Origin: CAJWGI01 sp036011785
GTDB taxonomy: Bacteria; Chloroflexota; Anaerolineae; Anaerolineales; UBA11657
Direction of reading: 5' to 3'
DNA length: 39,156 nucleotides
Assembly: GCA_036011785.1 (NCBI GenBank)
Contig: DASCOB010000121.1
Span: 1-39,156 of the forward strand
The notes beneath the pieces are model-generated. The model did no database searches and was not told the origin of the DNA. It saw only the letters and a list, made by a program, of their open reading frames with translations. Shown in pieces: positions 30,858 to 38,919 of the stretch (positions are counted from its first letter, which is position 1; every line of letters begins with the position of its first letter). The translations under genes were made by a program, and so were the position numbers.

Positions 30858-32237
30858 GTGTCTGGGAAACTGACAGTGGTCGGCGGCGGGCTGTCTGGGA
30901 GTGAGGCGGCCTGGCAGGCAGCGGAGAGGGGGCTTGAGGTGACGCTTTACGAAATGCGCCCAGGCATGCAGACCGGAGCGCACATTGGGTCTAGGCTGGC
31001 TGAACTTGTTTGCTCGAATTCTCTTGGATCGAATTTGACTGACCGGGCCTCGGGGTTGCTGAAAGAGGAACTTAGGCGGCTGGGGTCGTTGCTCATGGAG
31101 TGCGCTGACACCACGGCGCTCCCGGCCGGAGGGGCACTGGCGGTTGATCGGGAAGCATTCGCGCGATTGGTCACCGAGAAGATCGAGGGACACTCGTGCA
31201 TCCGGGTGGCGCGGAAGGAGAAAACAACGGTGCCCTCCAAGACCACCATTGTGGCTAGCGGGCCACTCACCTCGGTCGCTCTCGGCGCCGACATTAGCGC
31301 GGTTCTGGGAAGCGAGAATCTGTTCTTTTATGACGCCTTGGCGCCGATAGTGTATGCAGACAGCATTGACATGAACATCGCTTTCCGCGCATCTCGTTAC
31401 CGGCGAGGTAGCACGGAGGCGGGCGACTATATCAACTGCCCGCTTGATGAGGCGCAGTATGATGTTTTCGTGCAAAAATTATTGGCGGCGGGGCGCATTC
31501 CGTTGCGCGAGTTCGAACAAGACATATGCACTGGAGTGCGGGCGGGCGCACATCGGTTTTTTGAAGGCTGCCTACCGTTGGAAATTCTGGCCGCCCGCGG
31601 GCGCGACGCGCTGGCTTACGGCCCGATGCGCCCAGTCGGTCTTCGCGATCCGCGAACCGGTCGCCGGCCCTACGCGGCTGTGCAGCTGCGTCAGGACAAT
31701 CTGGCCGGCACGCTTTACAACCTTGTCGGCTTTCAGACTAATCTCAAGTGGTCCGAGCAGCGGCGCGTGCTGCGCATGCTACCTGGGCTGCAGCGCGCTC
31801 GCTTCGCGCGCTTCGGGATGATGCACCGCAACACTTTCATAGACGCGCCCGCTGCGCTGCTAGCGACAATGCAGGCGCGTGTGCGGGCGGACCTTTTTTT
31901 TGCGGGGCAGATCACCGGAGTGGAGGGCTATGTCGGGAATGTGGCCACCGGACTGCTCGCCGGAGTGAACGCGGCGCGGCTACTCTCTGGCAAGACGCTG
32001 TTGACGCTCCCACGCAGTACAATGGCCGGAGCACTGTGTCACTATGTGACGCACGCCAGACCGAGTACTTTTCAGCCAATGAAGGCCAATTTCGGGTTGC
32101 TGCCGCCGTTAGACCCGCCGCCGGGAAAAAAGAAATGGCCGAAACGGGAGCGCTACGGCCAATATTCACTGCGGGCGCTGCGCGCGCTTCAAGAGGTGCT
32201 CTCCACGGTAATGGAGCACTGTGCTGCAATGCTCTGA
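30858..32237 (+). CDS. trmFO: Folate/FAD-dependent tRNA (uracil-54 C5) methyltransferase TrmFO
   Basis: Makes ribothymidine at position 54 of tRNA using methylenetetrahydrofolate and FAD. The 459-residue product has the dinucleotide-binding VVGGGLSGSEAAW and two family cysteines: C52 in LVCSNSL and C238 in FEGCLPLE, equivalent to the two catalytic cysteines of the Thermus enzyme. Late motifs are GQITGVEGYVGNVATGLLAG and the FQPMKANFGLLPPL tail. The start is GTG at 30858. An ATG at 30850 is in another frame and stops after seven codons. The gene is complete and convergent with the ligase gene, one base apart. Confidence 0.96.
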   Translation: MSGKLTVVGGGLSGSEAAWQAAERGLEVTLYEMRPGMQTGAHIGSRLAELVCSNSLGSNLTDRASGLLKEELRRLGSLLMECADTTALPAGGALAVDREAFARLVTEKIEGHSCIRVARKEKTTVPSKTTIVASGPLTSVALGADISAVLGSENLFFYDALAPIVYADSIDMNIAFRASRYRRGSTEAGDYINCPLDEAQYDVFVQKLLAAGRIPLREFEQDICTGVRAGAHRFFEGCLPLEILAARGRDALAYGPMRPVGLRDPRTGRRPYAAVQLRQDNLAGTLYNLVGFQTNLKWSEQRRVLRMLPGLQRARFARFGMMHRNTFIDAPAALLATMQARVRADLFFAGQITGVEGYVGNVATGLLAGVNAARLLSGKTLLTLPRSTMAGALCHYVTHARPSTFQPMKANFGLLPPLDPPPGKKKWPKRERYGQYSLRALRALQEVLSTVMEHCAAML

Positions 32238-32238
32238 C

Positions 32239-33408
32239 TCAGCGCACGCCCATCATTGTCTGCTTGGCAAGATGGTCCACCACTGCGTGTAACGCCTCTT
32301 CATTGCTGCCGCCTTCGCGCAGGGCGCGCGCATACACGCGCCGCTGCTGCTGCGCGCTGGTGCCGCGGCGCACAATGTTACGGATGTGTTCAACCTCTGC
32401 GCGGCTGCCCAGCTCATCGACCACATTGTCCAGAAGGTCCACTAGTTCATCCACTAGCGCCGGAAATGCCACCTCTGCCTGCAAGCCAAAATCAATCAGT
32501 TTTCCCTCGGCGCCATAGCGTATCGCGCGCCACTTGTTCTCCACCAGATGATGCTGCCGGTAGGCACGCCAGCTCTGATTGCTGCGGCGCAATTTAATTA
32601 ACAACGCCACTATGGCCTGAATCAACGCGGCAAGCGAAACTGCGTCATCCATGCGTGTGCAGATATCGGAGATGCGCACCTCGAGGGTGCCGAACTGCGG
32701 GTGGGGGCGCACGTCCCACCAGATTTTGGTCGCGTCCGGCTTTCCACCTGCTTCTTCACTTAGCGATCCCACCGCTCCGAGCATGTCAACAAAGCGCTGG
32801 TATTCGGCGAAAGATTTGAACGATAACGGAATGCCGGTGCGTGGTAGCATTTCAAAAATAACGCTGCGGTAAGATTTCAGGCCGGTGTCTCGCCCCTGCC
32901 AGAACGGTGAACTGGCACTGAGGGCGAGAACGTGCGGGAGGAAATAACGCAACTGGTTCATCACTTCTATCATCAGGTCCTTTGTGCCGGGGGCGTCCCC
33001 GAAGCCAATGTGCACATGCATCCCGAACACGAGCAGCTGCTGTGCCACAGCGCGGAAGTCATCCAGCAAGCGGCGGTAGCGGTCGCCCTCCATGACGTCC
33101 TGCTCTGTCCACCTGGCGAAAGGATGCGTGCTAGCCGCAACGATAATTAACCCGTCCGGCTCGGCAAGTTCGCACACCATACTGCGCATGCGCGCTACCT
33201 CCGTCCGCAACTCCTGCACATCCGCGCAAATGTGGCTGGCCATTTCCGCCTGGCTCGCCATGAGCTCCGGTTTCAGTCCGCCGGCCGGCAACACCCGCCG
33301 GCCGCTCTTCAGGAATTGCTGCATGTACGAGTGCAGATCGCGCGTGTCCGGATGCACGATCTGGTACTCCTCCTCGATACCGAGTGTGAGTGGAATTCCG
33401 GCGAACAT
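32239..33408 (-). CDS. YbdK-type carboxylate-amine ligase (glutamate-cysteine ligase family 2)
   Basis: 389 residues from ATG 33408, which has GAGAGGG about 10 bases upstream; the open frame to 33540 extends across the hflX start and is rejected. The N-terminal LTLGIEEEYQIVHP, the internal HVHIGFGD, and WWDVRPHPQFGTLEVRISD are GCS2/YbdK signatures. Family members join a carboxylate to an amine with ATP, and YbdK has weak glutamate-cysteine ligase activity. The true substrate here is unknown. Confidence 0.92.
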   Translation of the reverse strand: MFAGIPLTLGIEEEYQIVHPDTRDLHSYMQQFLKSGRRVLPAGGLKPELMASQAEMASHICADVQELRTEVARMRSMVCELAEPDGLIIVAASTHPFARWTEQDVMEGDRYRRLLDDFRAVAQQLLVFGMHVHIGFGDAPGTKDLMIEVMNQLRYFLPHVLALSASSPFWQGRDTGLKSYRSVIFEMLPRTGIPLSFKSFAEYQRFVDMLGAVGSLSEEAGGKPDATKIWWDVRPHPQFGTLEVRISDICTRMDDAVSLAALIQAIVALLIKLRRSNQSWRAYRQHHLVENKWRAIRYGAEGKLIDFGLQAEVAFPALVDELVDLLDNVVDELGSRAEVEHIRNIVRRGTSAQQQRRVYARALREGGSNEEALHAVVDHLAKQTMMGVR

Positions 33409-33485
33409 TCTCAGCGTGCCCTCTCGCGAGTGCTGAAATAGCGCGCGCTGATTGCGGCCCAAACCTGTGACTGTATCCGTTGCAG

Positions 33486-33491
33486 TAGAAT
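33486..33491 (+). promoter_or_regulatory. Candidate -10 box for hflX
   Basis: TAGAAT, with the hflX ATG at 33499 seven bases downstream, the usual distance to a transcription start. No -35 at 16-18 bases and no ribosome-binding site. Suggests a leaderless message. Confidence 0.4.
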
Positions 33492-33498
33492 AGTGCGC

Positions 33499-34842
33499 AT
33501 GAGCAAGACGCCATTGCCAACCACGGCGCACAGCCAACACGCGTTGTTGGTGGGGGCGGAACTGCGCGCCGACGCCCAGCTGCTACCGATGCATGATTCG
33601 CTGGACGAGCTGGCGCTGCTGGCGAATACCGCTGGCCTGGCGGTGGTCGGGCGGCTGACACAACACCTTGAGCGACCAAATGCAGCTACATACATCGGCT
33701 CCGGAAAGGTCATCGAATTAGTTGAACTCATAGAGGAGACCGCCGCCGAATTGGTCATTTTCGATTGTGAACTTTCGCCACGCCACCAGCGCGAGCTGGA
33801 AAAATCGCTCGGAGCGCGCGCGCGGCTGCTCGATCGCTCCGCGTTGATTCTGGATATTTTCGCGGGCCACGCCAACACGCGCGAGGGCGCGTTGCAGGTG
33901 GAGCTGGCGCAATATGAGTACCGCCTGCCGCGCCTGACGCGCCAGTGGACGCATCTCGCCCGCCAGGCGGGAGGCGCGGCAGGGCGCACCGGCTCTGTGG
34001 GCGGGGTTGGGCTGCGAGGCCCTGGAGAGACGCAACTGGAAGTCGACCGGCGCGAGATTACGCGTCGCATCACCCACCTGAAGGCCGAGCTGCAAAAGGT
34101 CAGGGAGCACCGCGGCCGCCACCGGCAGCAACGTAGACGCTCGCGCGTGCCGGTCGTCGCTCTGGTAGGTTATACGAACGCCGGAAAATCCACGCTGCTG
34201 CGTGCGCTGAGCGACGCCGACGTGCTCGTGGCGGACCAGCTTTTCGCCACCCTCGACCCTACCACGCGCCGCATCGAGCCTGTCGGCGGACGCCCGTTTT
34301 TGCTCACCGATACGGTTGGTTTTATTCAGAAGTTGCCTGCCACGCTGGTGGCCGCCTTCCGAGCCACGCTGGAAGAGATAACCGAGGCCGACCTGCTGCT
34401 GCACGTGATTGATTGCGCGCACCAAAACGCGGCTGAGCAGGCGCAAGTGGTGCTGCAGACACTCGCGGAAATAGGCGTTGGCGCTGCGCCCGTCCTCACC
34501 GCGGTGAACAAAACCGACCGGCTGCCCGCCGGCAAACCTCCTGAAGCGCTCGTCTCGGAGTTTCCGGACGCTGTCGCGGTTTCGGGTCTGGCGCACAGCG
34601 GGCTCGAGCGGCTGCAGGCAGCTATCCAGGGTGTGCTGCGCAAATCGCTTGTGGAAATGACTGTGGATTTGCCCTACACGGAAGGGTATCTCATTTCCCT
34701 GTTTCATCGACATGCACTGGTGAGTTCGGTGGAACACGGTGATAGCGGCGTTCGTCTGCGCGGAGAACTTCCACAGCGCATCGCTGCACGCTTCAGAGAG
34801 TGCGGAGCAAAAAGTAAAAAGCCGCGCCGCACACGGCGGTGA
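33499..34842 (+). CDS. hflX: Ribosome-associated GTPase HflX
   Basis: Ribosome-splitting GTPase used in stress recovery. It has the N-terminal HflX domain with the glycine-rich signature around YIGSGKV and GLRGPGETQLEVDRR, and a middle coiled coil (ITHLKAELQKVREHR). The GTPase domain has G1 GYTNAGKST, G3 DTVGF and G4 NKTD. The product is about 447 residues and intact. I use ATG 33499 rather than the GTG at 33493 because of the TAGAAT box immediately upstream. The 3' end overlaps the convergent small gene by 50 bases. Confidence 0.95.
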   Translation: MSKTPLPTTAHSQHALLVGAELRADAQLLPMHDSLDELALLANTAGLAVVGRLTQHLERPNAATYIGSGKVIELVELIEETAAELVIFDCELSPRHQRELEKSLGARARLLDRSALILDIFAGHANTREGALQVELAQYEYRLPRLTRQWTHLARQAGGAAGRTGSVGGVGLRGPGETQLEVDRREITRRITHLKAELQKVREHRGRHRQQRRRSRVPVVALVGYTNAGKSTLLRALSDADVLVADQLFATLDPTTRRIEPVGGRPFLLTDTVGFIQKLPATLVAAFRATLEEITEADLLLHVIDCAHQNAAEQAQVVLQTLAEIGVGAAPVLTAVNKTDRLPAGKPPEALVSEFPDAVAVSGLAHSGLERLQAAIQGVLRKSLVEMTVDLPYTEGYLISLFHRHALVSSVEHGDSGVRLRGELPQRIAARFRECGAKSKKPRRTRR

Positions 34843-35023
34843 AGGCTACATAGCGCGCCGCGCGAAAAACCGCGCTGCTCACGGTAGATAGCACCCCGAT
34901 CACCACCAGCGGAACAACCACCCGCATCACGCTCGGCGGCGTCGCGCTGAGATAGGTGTCCCTGACGATGCCCTGCTCGACAAAGTTTAGCGCCTTCATC
35001 CAGAACTCTTCTAGAAATTGCAT
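34793..35023 (-). CDS. Small membrane protein, unknown function
   Basis: 76 residues with a soluble N-terminal 30 residues and two closely spaced membrane helices (about 33-50, MRVVVPLVVIGVLSTVSS, and 57-74, VAFTAVCGAAFYFLLRTL). It occupies an otherwise empty gap and overlaps the convergent hflX end by 50 bases. No family is recognised and no good ribosome-binding site is seen. Kept because of its hydrophobic pattern and position. Confidence 0.5.
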   Translation of the reverse strand: MQFLEEFWMKALNFVEQGIVRDTYLSATPPSVMRVVVPLVVIGVLSTVSSAVFRAARYVAFTAVCGAAFYFLLRTL

Positions 35024-35092
35024 GGCAACGCTAGAGCCTGCAATTACTGTGCCAGAACCGCAACACGGTCCTTATCTGCAAGGCGGTGCGGC

Positions 35093-35108
35093 GGGCAGAT
35101 TTCTTGCA
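35093..35108 (+). promoter_or_regulatory. Possible fourth sigma-54 promoter, before the LysM-M23 gene
   Basis: GGGCAGATTTCTTGCA, followed by C. GG-N10-GC spacing is exact and it shares TTCTTGCAC with the stronger sites, but it has G for T and G for C in the -24 box. The predicted start near 35119 is within three bases of the ATG at 35122. Confidence 0.45.
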
Positions 35109-35121
35109 CCCCTGCGTAAGC

Positions 35122-36372
35122 ATGGAAACATGCGCGCTCCGCGCCAGACAGATCATCTCCGCGTTTGGACTGGCCGCGGTAATGCTAGGTGGCGCAGTGC
35201 CAGCGAATGCGGCCGCCTGCGACGCCGGCCCTGGTTACATAGTGCAGTGGGGCGATACGCTCGCGTCGATCGCGCGCCGCTTTGGCAGCACGCACCCCGC
35301 GCTGGCATCGCTTAACGGCATCAGCAACCCGGATCGAATCATTGCCGGGCAGAGCATCACGCTGCCGGGCAGTGAAGTTTGTGCGCCATTGGCGGGCGCG
35401 GCCGCCACGCACGTGGTGCGACGGGGCGAGACGCTCTGGCGCATTGCTGCTCACTATGGCAGCTCGGTGAATGCTTTCGCCGGCGCGAACCAGCTGAGCA
35501 ACCCAGGATTGATTTACGTCGGGCAGCGCCTTTCCATTCCTGGCGAGGTGGCGAGAATGCCGGCAGGGGCGGACGCAATTTTCGATGCGGTTCTATTCAG
35601 CACGATAACCCCGGAGCAGGGGCGCACGCTCAGTCTTACGCTGCCGATTGCCGATATCACCAACCTTTCCGGCATCCTCGGCGCAGGGGAGATTCTCTTT
35701 TTTAGCGAGGGGGAACATTATTATGGGTTGGTCGGTGTTGACGCGCTGGCCGTGCTGGGAAGCTTGCAACTTAGCCTGCACGCCACCGACCGCAACGGTG
35801 CCAGCTACCATTATGCCCGCACGCTGACCGTGGTTGATGGTGGCTATCAATATGAAGACATAGTGCTCAGCGCGAGCGTGACTGACCTATTGAGCGACCC
35901 CACAGTGACCGCCAACGAGCGCCAATTGCTGGCAGACACCGTCTCACCGGTGACTGCCGCACGCTACTGGCAGGGACATTTTCAGCGACCGGTGCCTAGC
36001 GGCATCACCTCCGAGTTTGGGACACGGCGAAGCTACAACGGTGGCGGCTATCATTCATATCACGGCGGGGTGGATTTCTCCGCGCGTGGCGGAACCGCGG
36101 TGCACGCGCCCGCGCCGGGGCGCGTGGTGCTGGCGCAACGGATGCATGTGCGCGGCAACGTGACCATCATCGACCACGGCCTAGGCGTTTATTCGGCGCT
36201 GCTGCATCAGGAACAGATTTACGTCAGCGTCGGCGATACGGTCACAGCGGGGCAACACATAGGTGAAATCGGTGCGACCGGGCTGGTGACCGGCCCGCAC
36301 CTGCACTGGGAAATGTATCTCGGCGGGGTGCAGGTTGACCCGATGCAGTGGACTCAGATCGCGCTGCCTTAG
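35122..36372 (+). CDS. Secreted LysM x2 - M23 peptidoglycan hydrolase
   Basis: 416 residues from ATG 35122; the frame allows GTG 35086, but only the ATG gives a normal signal peptide (FGLAAVMLGGAVPANA). Two LysM domains follow (about 39-83, YIVQWGDTLASIARRFG, and 96-141, HVVRRGETLWRIAAHYG), then a spacer of about 150 residues and a C-terminal M23 domain (about 297-408). Zinc ligands are His and Asp in YHGGVDF and His in HLHWE. It binds peptidoglycan and cleaves peptide cross-links, or acts as a division activator if degenerate; here the metal site looks intact. It stands alone, with a possible sigma-54 promoter in front. Confidence 0.93.
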   Translation: METCALRARQIISAFGLAAVMLGGAVPANAAACDAGPGYIVQWGDTLASIARRFGSTHPALASLNGISNPDRIIAGQSITLPGSEVCAPLAGAAATHVVRRGETLWRIAAHYGSSVNAFAGANQLSNPGLIYVGQRLSIPGEVARMPAGADAIFDAVLFSTITPEQGRTLSLTLPIADITNLSGILGAGEILFFSEGEHYYGLVGVDALAVLGSLQLSLHATDRNGASYHYARTLTVVDGGYQYEDIVLSASVTDLLSDPTVTANERQLLADTVSPVTAARYWQGHFQRPVPSGITSEFGTRRSYNGGGYHSYHGGVDFSARGGTAVHAPAPGRVVLAQRMHVRGNVTIIDHGLGVYSALLHQEQIYVSVGDTVTAGQHIGEIGATGLVTGPHLHWEMYLGGVQVDPMQWTQIALP

Positions 36373-36380
36373 CGGATAGT

Positions 36381-36599
36381 TCAGGTCCGCTCGTAAGCCC
36401 TCAGGAACAAAGGCATGGCGCGCTGCAGTTCTTCGGTGTTTTTCAACGTCAACTCCAGATCGCGTGTTCCCCAGTGACCAACATCGGTGACGTCACGAGC
36501 AAAGCCGCCCACCTGCGGTACCTGCGTAGGGTCTACGTTCAGGAAGGCAGTGATCCTCTTCGCTTTCGAGTGGATCTCAACGGTGGCGAAGTTCCGCCT
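36381..36599 (-). pseudogene. C-terminal remnant of a DUF5655 protein
   Basis: 72 codons and a TGA stop, with no usable start. The translation begins RRNFATVEIHSKAKRITAFL and continues through GGFARDVTDVGHWGTRDLEL to a LFLRAYERT end. This matches my recollection of the last two thirds of DUF5655 domains (RNFA, ARDVSNVGHWG, DLE, SYE), a family often seen in predicted transport or restriction-related proteins. Upstream in the same frame there is only the TAA of the membrane gene, with zero bases between. The N-terminal part is gone, presumably by deletion or recombination. Confidence 0.8.
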
Positions 36600-37130
36600 T
36601 TAAAACAGCAACACCCAACCAATAGCGTCAAGCATCAGGCAGTGAAATGTTATGTATGCCAATCCCACCACCGAGGCATATTTGTCGATCTCGGGAACCC
36701 CGCCCACAGGTGAAGTAGCGGTTACAGCCGTCATGGCGAGAAGGGACAAAGCCGTAACCCATAGAGATACCACACATACCAACCACCAAGCATGTTCTCC
36801 GTTGCGAATATAAGCAATTGATGATGGCACCCACATAGCAGCTGAGGTCAGGAACACTATCGCAAGAATCACGATTGTGTTCGCCCCCACCGCCGCGTCT
36901 TCGCCAAATGTCATCGCTCCTCCTTGGAAGATGGTTACATAGCAGAAAGTCAGATAGCCCGCGGCTGCGGGAAACATTGATAGCGTGAATATTCGTCTTA
37001 GCGTTCCGTCGACTCCACCTCACAGAGCCTCACGGTGCTCCGGATAAGTGCCAAGACACCATGCGTATCCACCAACGACTGCCGCGCCTCCGACAACATT
37101 GACTAGCACAAAGACAATTCGTGTAGACAT
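36600..37130 (-). pseudogene. Five-helix membrane protein gene interrupted by in-frame TGA
   Basis: ATG 37130 opens 36 codons beginning MSTRIVFVLVNVVGGAAVVG and ending PEHREAL, then TGA at 37020-37022. The same frame continues as GGVDGTLRRIFTLSMFPAAA to TAA at 36600. Both halves are hydrophobic and together make a coherent protein of about 175 residues with five helices. The TGA sits where Trp would be natural (AL-W-GGV), one base from TGG. All other genes here use TGA as a normal stop, so recoding is unlikely. The downstream part can start at ATG 36977 (125 residues, four helices) and may still be made. Function unknown. Confidence 0.7.
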
Positions 37131-37254
37131 TTATTGGAGTTCATTGCGGGTTTTCGACCCTCTTCGGGCGAGTTGTCAGGAAAGTAGTTTCTAGGACTTC
37201 CTGAGGTACTCTCTCTCATCATATCTGTTGCTCTTCCCTTTAGCAGCGCTCGCA
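37131..37254. other. Non-coding gap with no clear element
   Basis: 124 bases between the interrupted membrane gene and the radical SAM gene. A minus-strand TATGAT occurs, but without a convincing -35; there is no strong hairpin with a T-run. Confidence 0.5.
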
Positions 37255-38919
37255 TCACTCCATCCAATTTGACTCCTCCTCCAGCTCGGCAAACTGTCTG
37301 GAGCGCCGAAATGCAATTCCGGGGATGTTTTTTAGGACATTACCCTCTGGTAGATGCTTATTGTTAGCGAGTATCTCTTTAAGGATGTCGGCAAGAGTTA
37401 TTTCACCCTCGCCTATAACAACGATATCAATATTGCTATCTTCCAAGACCTCTGTATAAGATGCAGTGGGATAAGGCCCGCCCGCGATTATCGGTGTTGA
37501 AATCCCGCGTTTCCGGATATAGTCAACCGCCTTGTGAAAGAAATGCCTGTAAAATGATAAGGTGGAAACACCTATGATGTCCGGGCTGAAACCATTTATA
37601 AGATTGTATAGCTCCTCATAACTATCGAAATCAACACGGGATTTGCATATTTTACCTTCAACCCGGTCTCCAAATTCCCTGTTTACATAACTCAACAGGG
37701 CCATCAATCCCAGAGGGGGCTCGAGCACACTATACTCACGAGTGTCTTTGCTGGTGGAAAAGTACGTTGCTAGGTCAACCAAGATTAATCTCAGTGCGTC
37801 CCCCTTCTTTTCTGTGGATGGGAAGTTTTTTTTGATACGCGTTCGCAGATCGGGGATCCGAACCCGGTTTTCGTCCAAACATGTTTCGGGACCCAGTTCA
37901 GAGCGGTTGATATTGACGAATTCCAACAGATCATCCAGCGATTTGATTCTTGTCGGGAAATACTTGTTATACTTTTGGCTAAGCTCGTCTTCGGTGAAAT
38001 GCTCCATCTGATATGGCAAAACATGTCGCAATCGCTCTTTGCTAAGGACGTACTCTCTTAAAAATTGGATTCTGACATTCCTGGTAAACTCTTGAGAAAA
38101 AGGGAGTGTAGGAGAAATGTCATGGAACGACATGTCCTGCTGCTGCTCAATCTGCGCTCTCGGAATACCTTGCTCGAGCGCAAACTGTTCCAGTTCGGTG
38201 CCCGGAAATACTCTTACATTGGAAAGATAGGGAAAGTGAGCCCACCTTATACTTTTTATAAAGTCTAGCGTCATCAACGCTTCATCCTCTGTTTCGGTGG
38301 GGAAGCCATGCATCGCATTAAGCCCTAGCACAAAGAACGGATATGTTTTAGTGATGTATTGAAGATTGTCGCGAAATTTCTCAACATCCAGATTTTTCCG
38401 CATCACTCTCTGCAGGCGGGACGATGCGTGTTCCAGTGAAAGGTTGGCGCCGATCACCCCCGCCTCAACCATAAGATCGATCATTGCTTTGTCTAAAATG
38501 TCACCTTTAAGGCCGGTAGGGAAAAAGAACTTGATATCTAGCCGGTGTTTTATCGTAAGCTCAAAAAAGGCGCTAAAGCCTTTTTTACTGACGTTAAAGA
38601 TATCATCTATGAATTCGATGCGCTTGATGCCCATGTCTGCTAAAAGCCTCACTTCGTTGAAAAGGTGTTGAACCGATCGACGGCGATGGTTCTTGTATGT
38701 TTTATATACATCGCAGTAAAAACATTTGTAGGGGCACCCCCTTGAGGCCTGAATTGCCATCTGGTACGTTCTCCCTGCGTGCCCAATGAACCGGTGGTAT
38801 TTGTCATAATCGATAAGGGACCGATCTATGATCGGTAAAACATCAAGGTTTTCCAACTGTGGTCTTGAATCAGTTTTATGAGCTTTCATCTTGTTTGTTG
38901 GCGAACACCCTGTACTCAT
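37255..38919 (-). CDS. Radical SAM enzyme with C-terminal cobalamin-binding domain (permuted order)
   Basis: 554 residues from ATG 38919, with GGAGG six bases upstream. The radical SAM domain has the CxxxCxxC cluster motif at C62, C66, C69 (SRGCPYKCFYCD), followed by IEFIDDIFNV and NAMHGFPTETEDEA, elements of the B12-dependent class B and Elp3/MiaB-like folds. A linker (about 280-375) leads to a B12-binding Rossmann-like domain (about 377-545: EPPLGLMALLSYV, PDIIGVSTLS, IIAGGPYPTASY, VVIGEGEITL). In the usual arrangement the B12 domain is N-terminal. Substrate unknown. The gene is visibly AT-richer than the rest of the window, suggesting acquisition. Confidence 0.88.
   Translation of the reverse strand: MSTGCSPTNKMKAHKTDSRPQLENLDVLPIIDRSLIDYDKYHRFIGHAGRTYQMAIQASRGCPYKCFYCDVYKTYKNHRRRSVQHLFNEVRLLADMGIKRIEFIDDIFNVSKKGFSAFFELTIKHRLDIKFFFPTGLKGDILDKAMIDLMVEAGVIGANLSLEHASSRLQRVMRKNLDVEKFRDNLQYITKTYPFFVLGLNAMHGFPTETEDEALMTLDFIKSIRWAHFPYLSNVRVFPGTELEQFALEQGIPRAQIEQQQDMSFHDISPTLPFSQEFTRNVRIQFLREYVLSKERLRHVLPYQMEHFTEDELSQKYNKYFPTRIKSLDDLLEFVNINRSELGPETCLDENRVRIPDLRTRIKKNFPSTEKKGDALRLILVDLATYFSTSKDTREYSVLEPPLGLMALLSYVNREFGDRVEGKICKSRVDFDSYEELYNLINGFSPDIIGVSTLSFYRHFFHKAVDYIRKRGISTPIIAGGPYPTASYTEVLEDSNIDIVVIGEGEITLADILKEILANNKHLPEGNVLKNIPGIAFRRSRQFAELEEESNWME

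Noticed and set aside
30756..31475. N-terminal extension of rpoN (240 codons)
   Set aside because: It runs antisense through trmFO and across the sigma-54 promoter; MPITMTKQ at 30755 with AAGGGA upstream is the proper start.
33409..33540. N-terminal extension of the YbdK-like gene
   Set aside because: It overlaps the divergent hflX start; the conserved LTLGIEEEY N-terminus begins just after ATG 33408.
33718..34737. 339-codon minus-strand ORF opposite hflX
   Set aside because: It is fully antisense to a clear GTPase gene, with no recognisable motif; a shadow of GC-rich codon bias.
36348..36713. 121-codon plus-strand ORF after the M23 gene
   Set aside because: It is antisense to the DUF5655 remnant and the membrane gene, both of which have better protein-level support.
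37020..37022. TGA read as Trp or selenocysteine
   Set aside because: Many genes here end at TGA, all other Trp codons are TGG, and no SECIS-like hairpin is apparent after the codon; a nonsense mutation is simpler.
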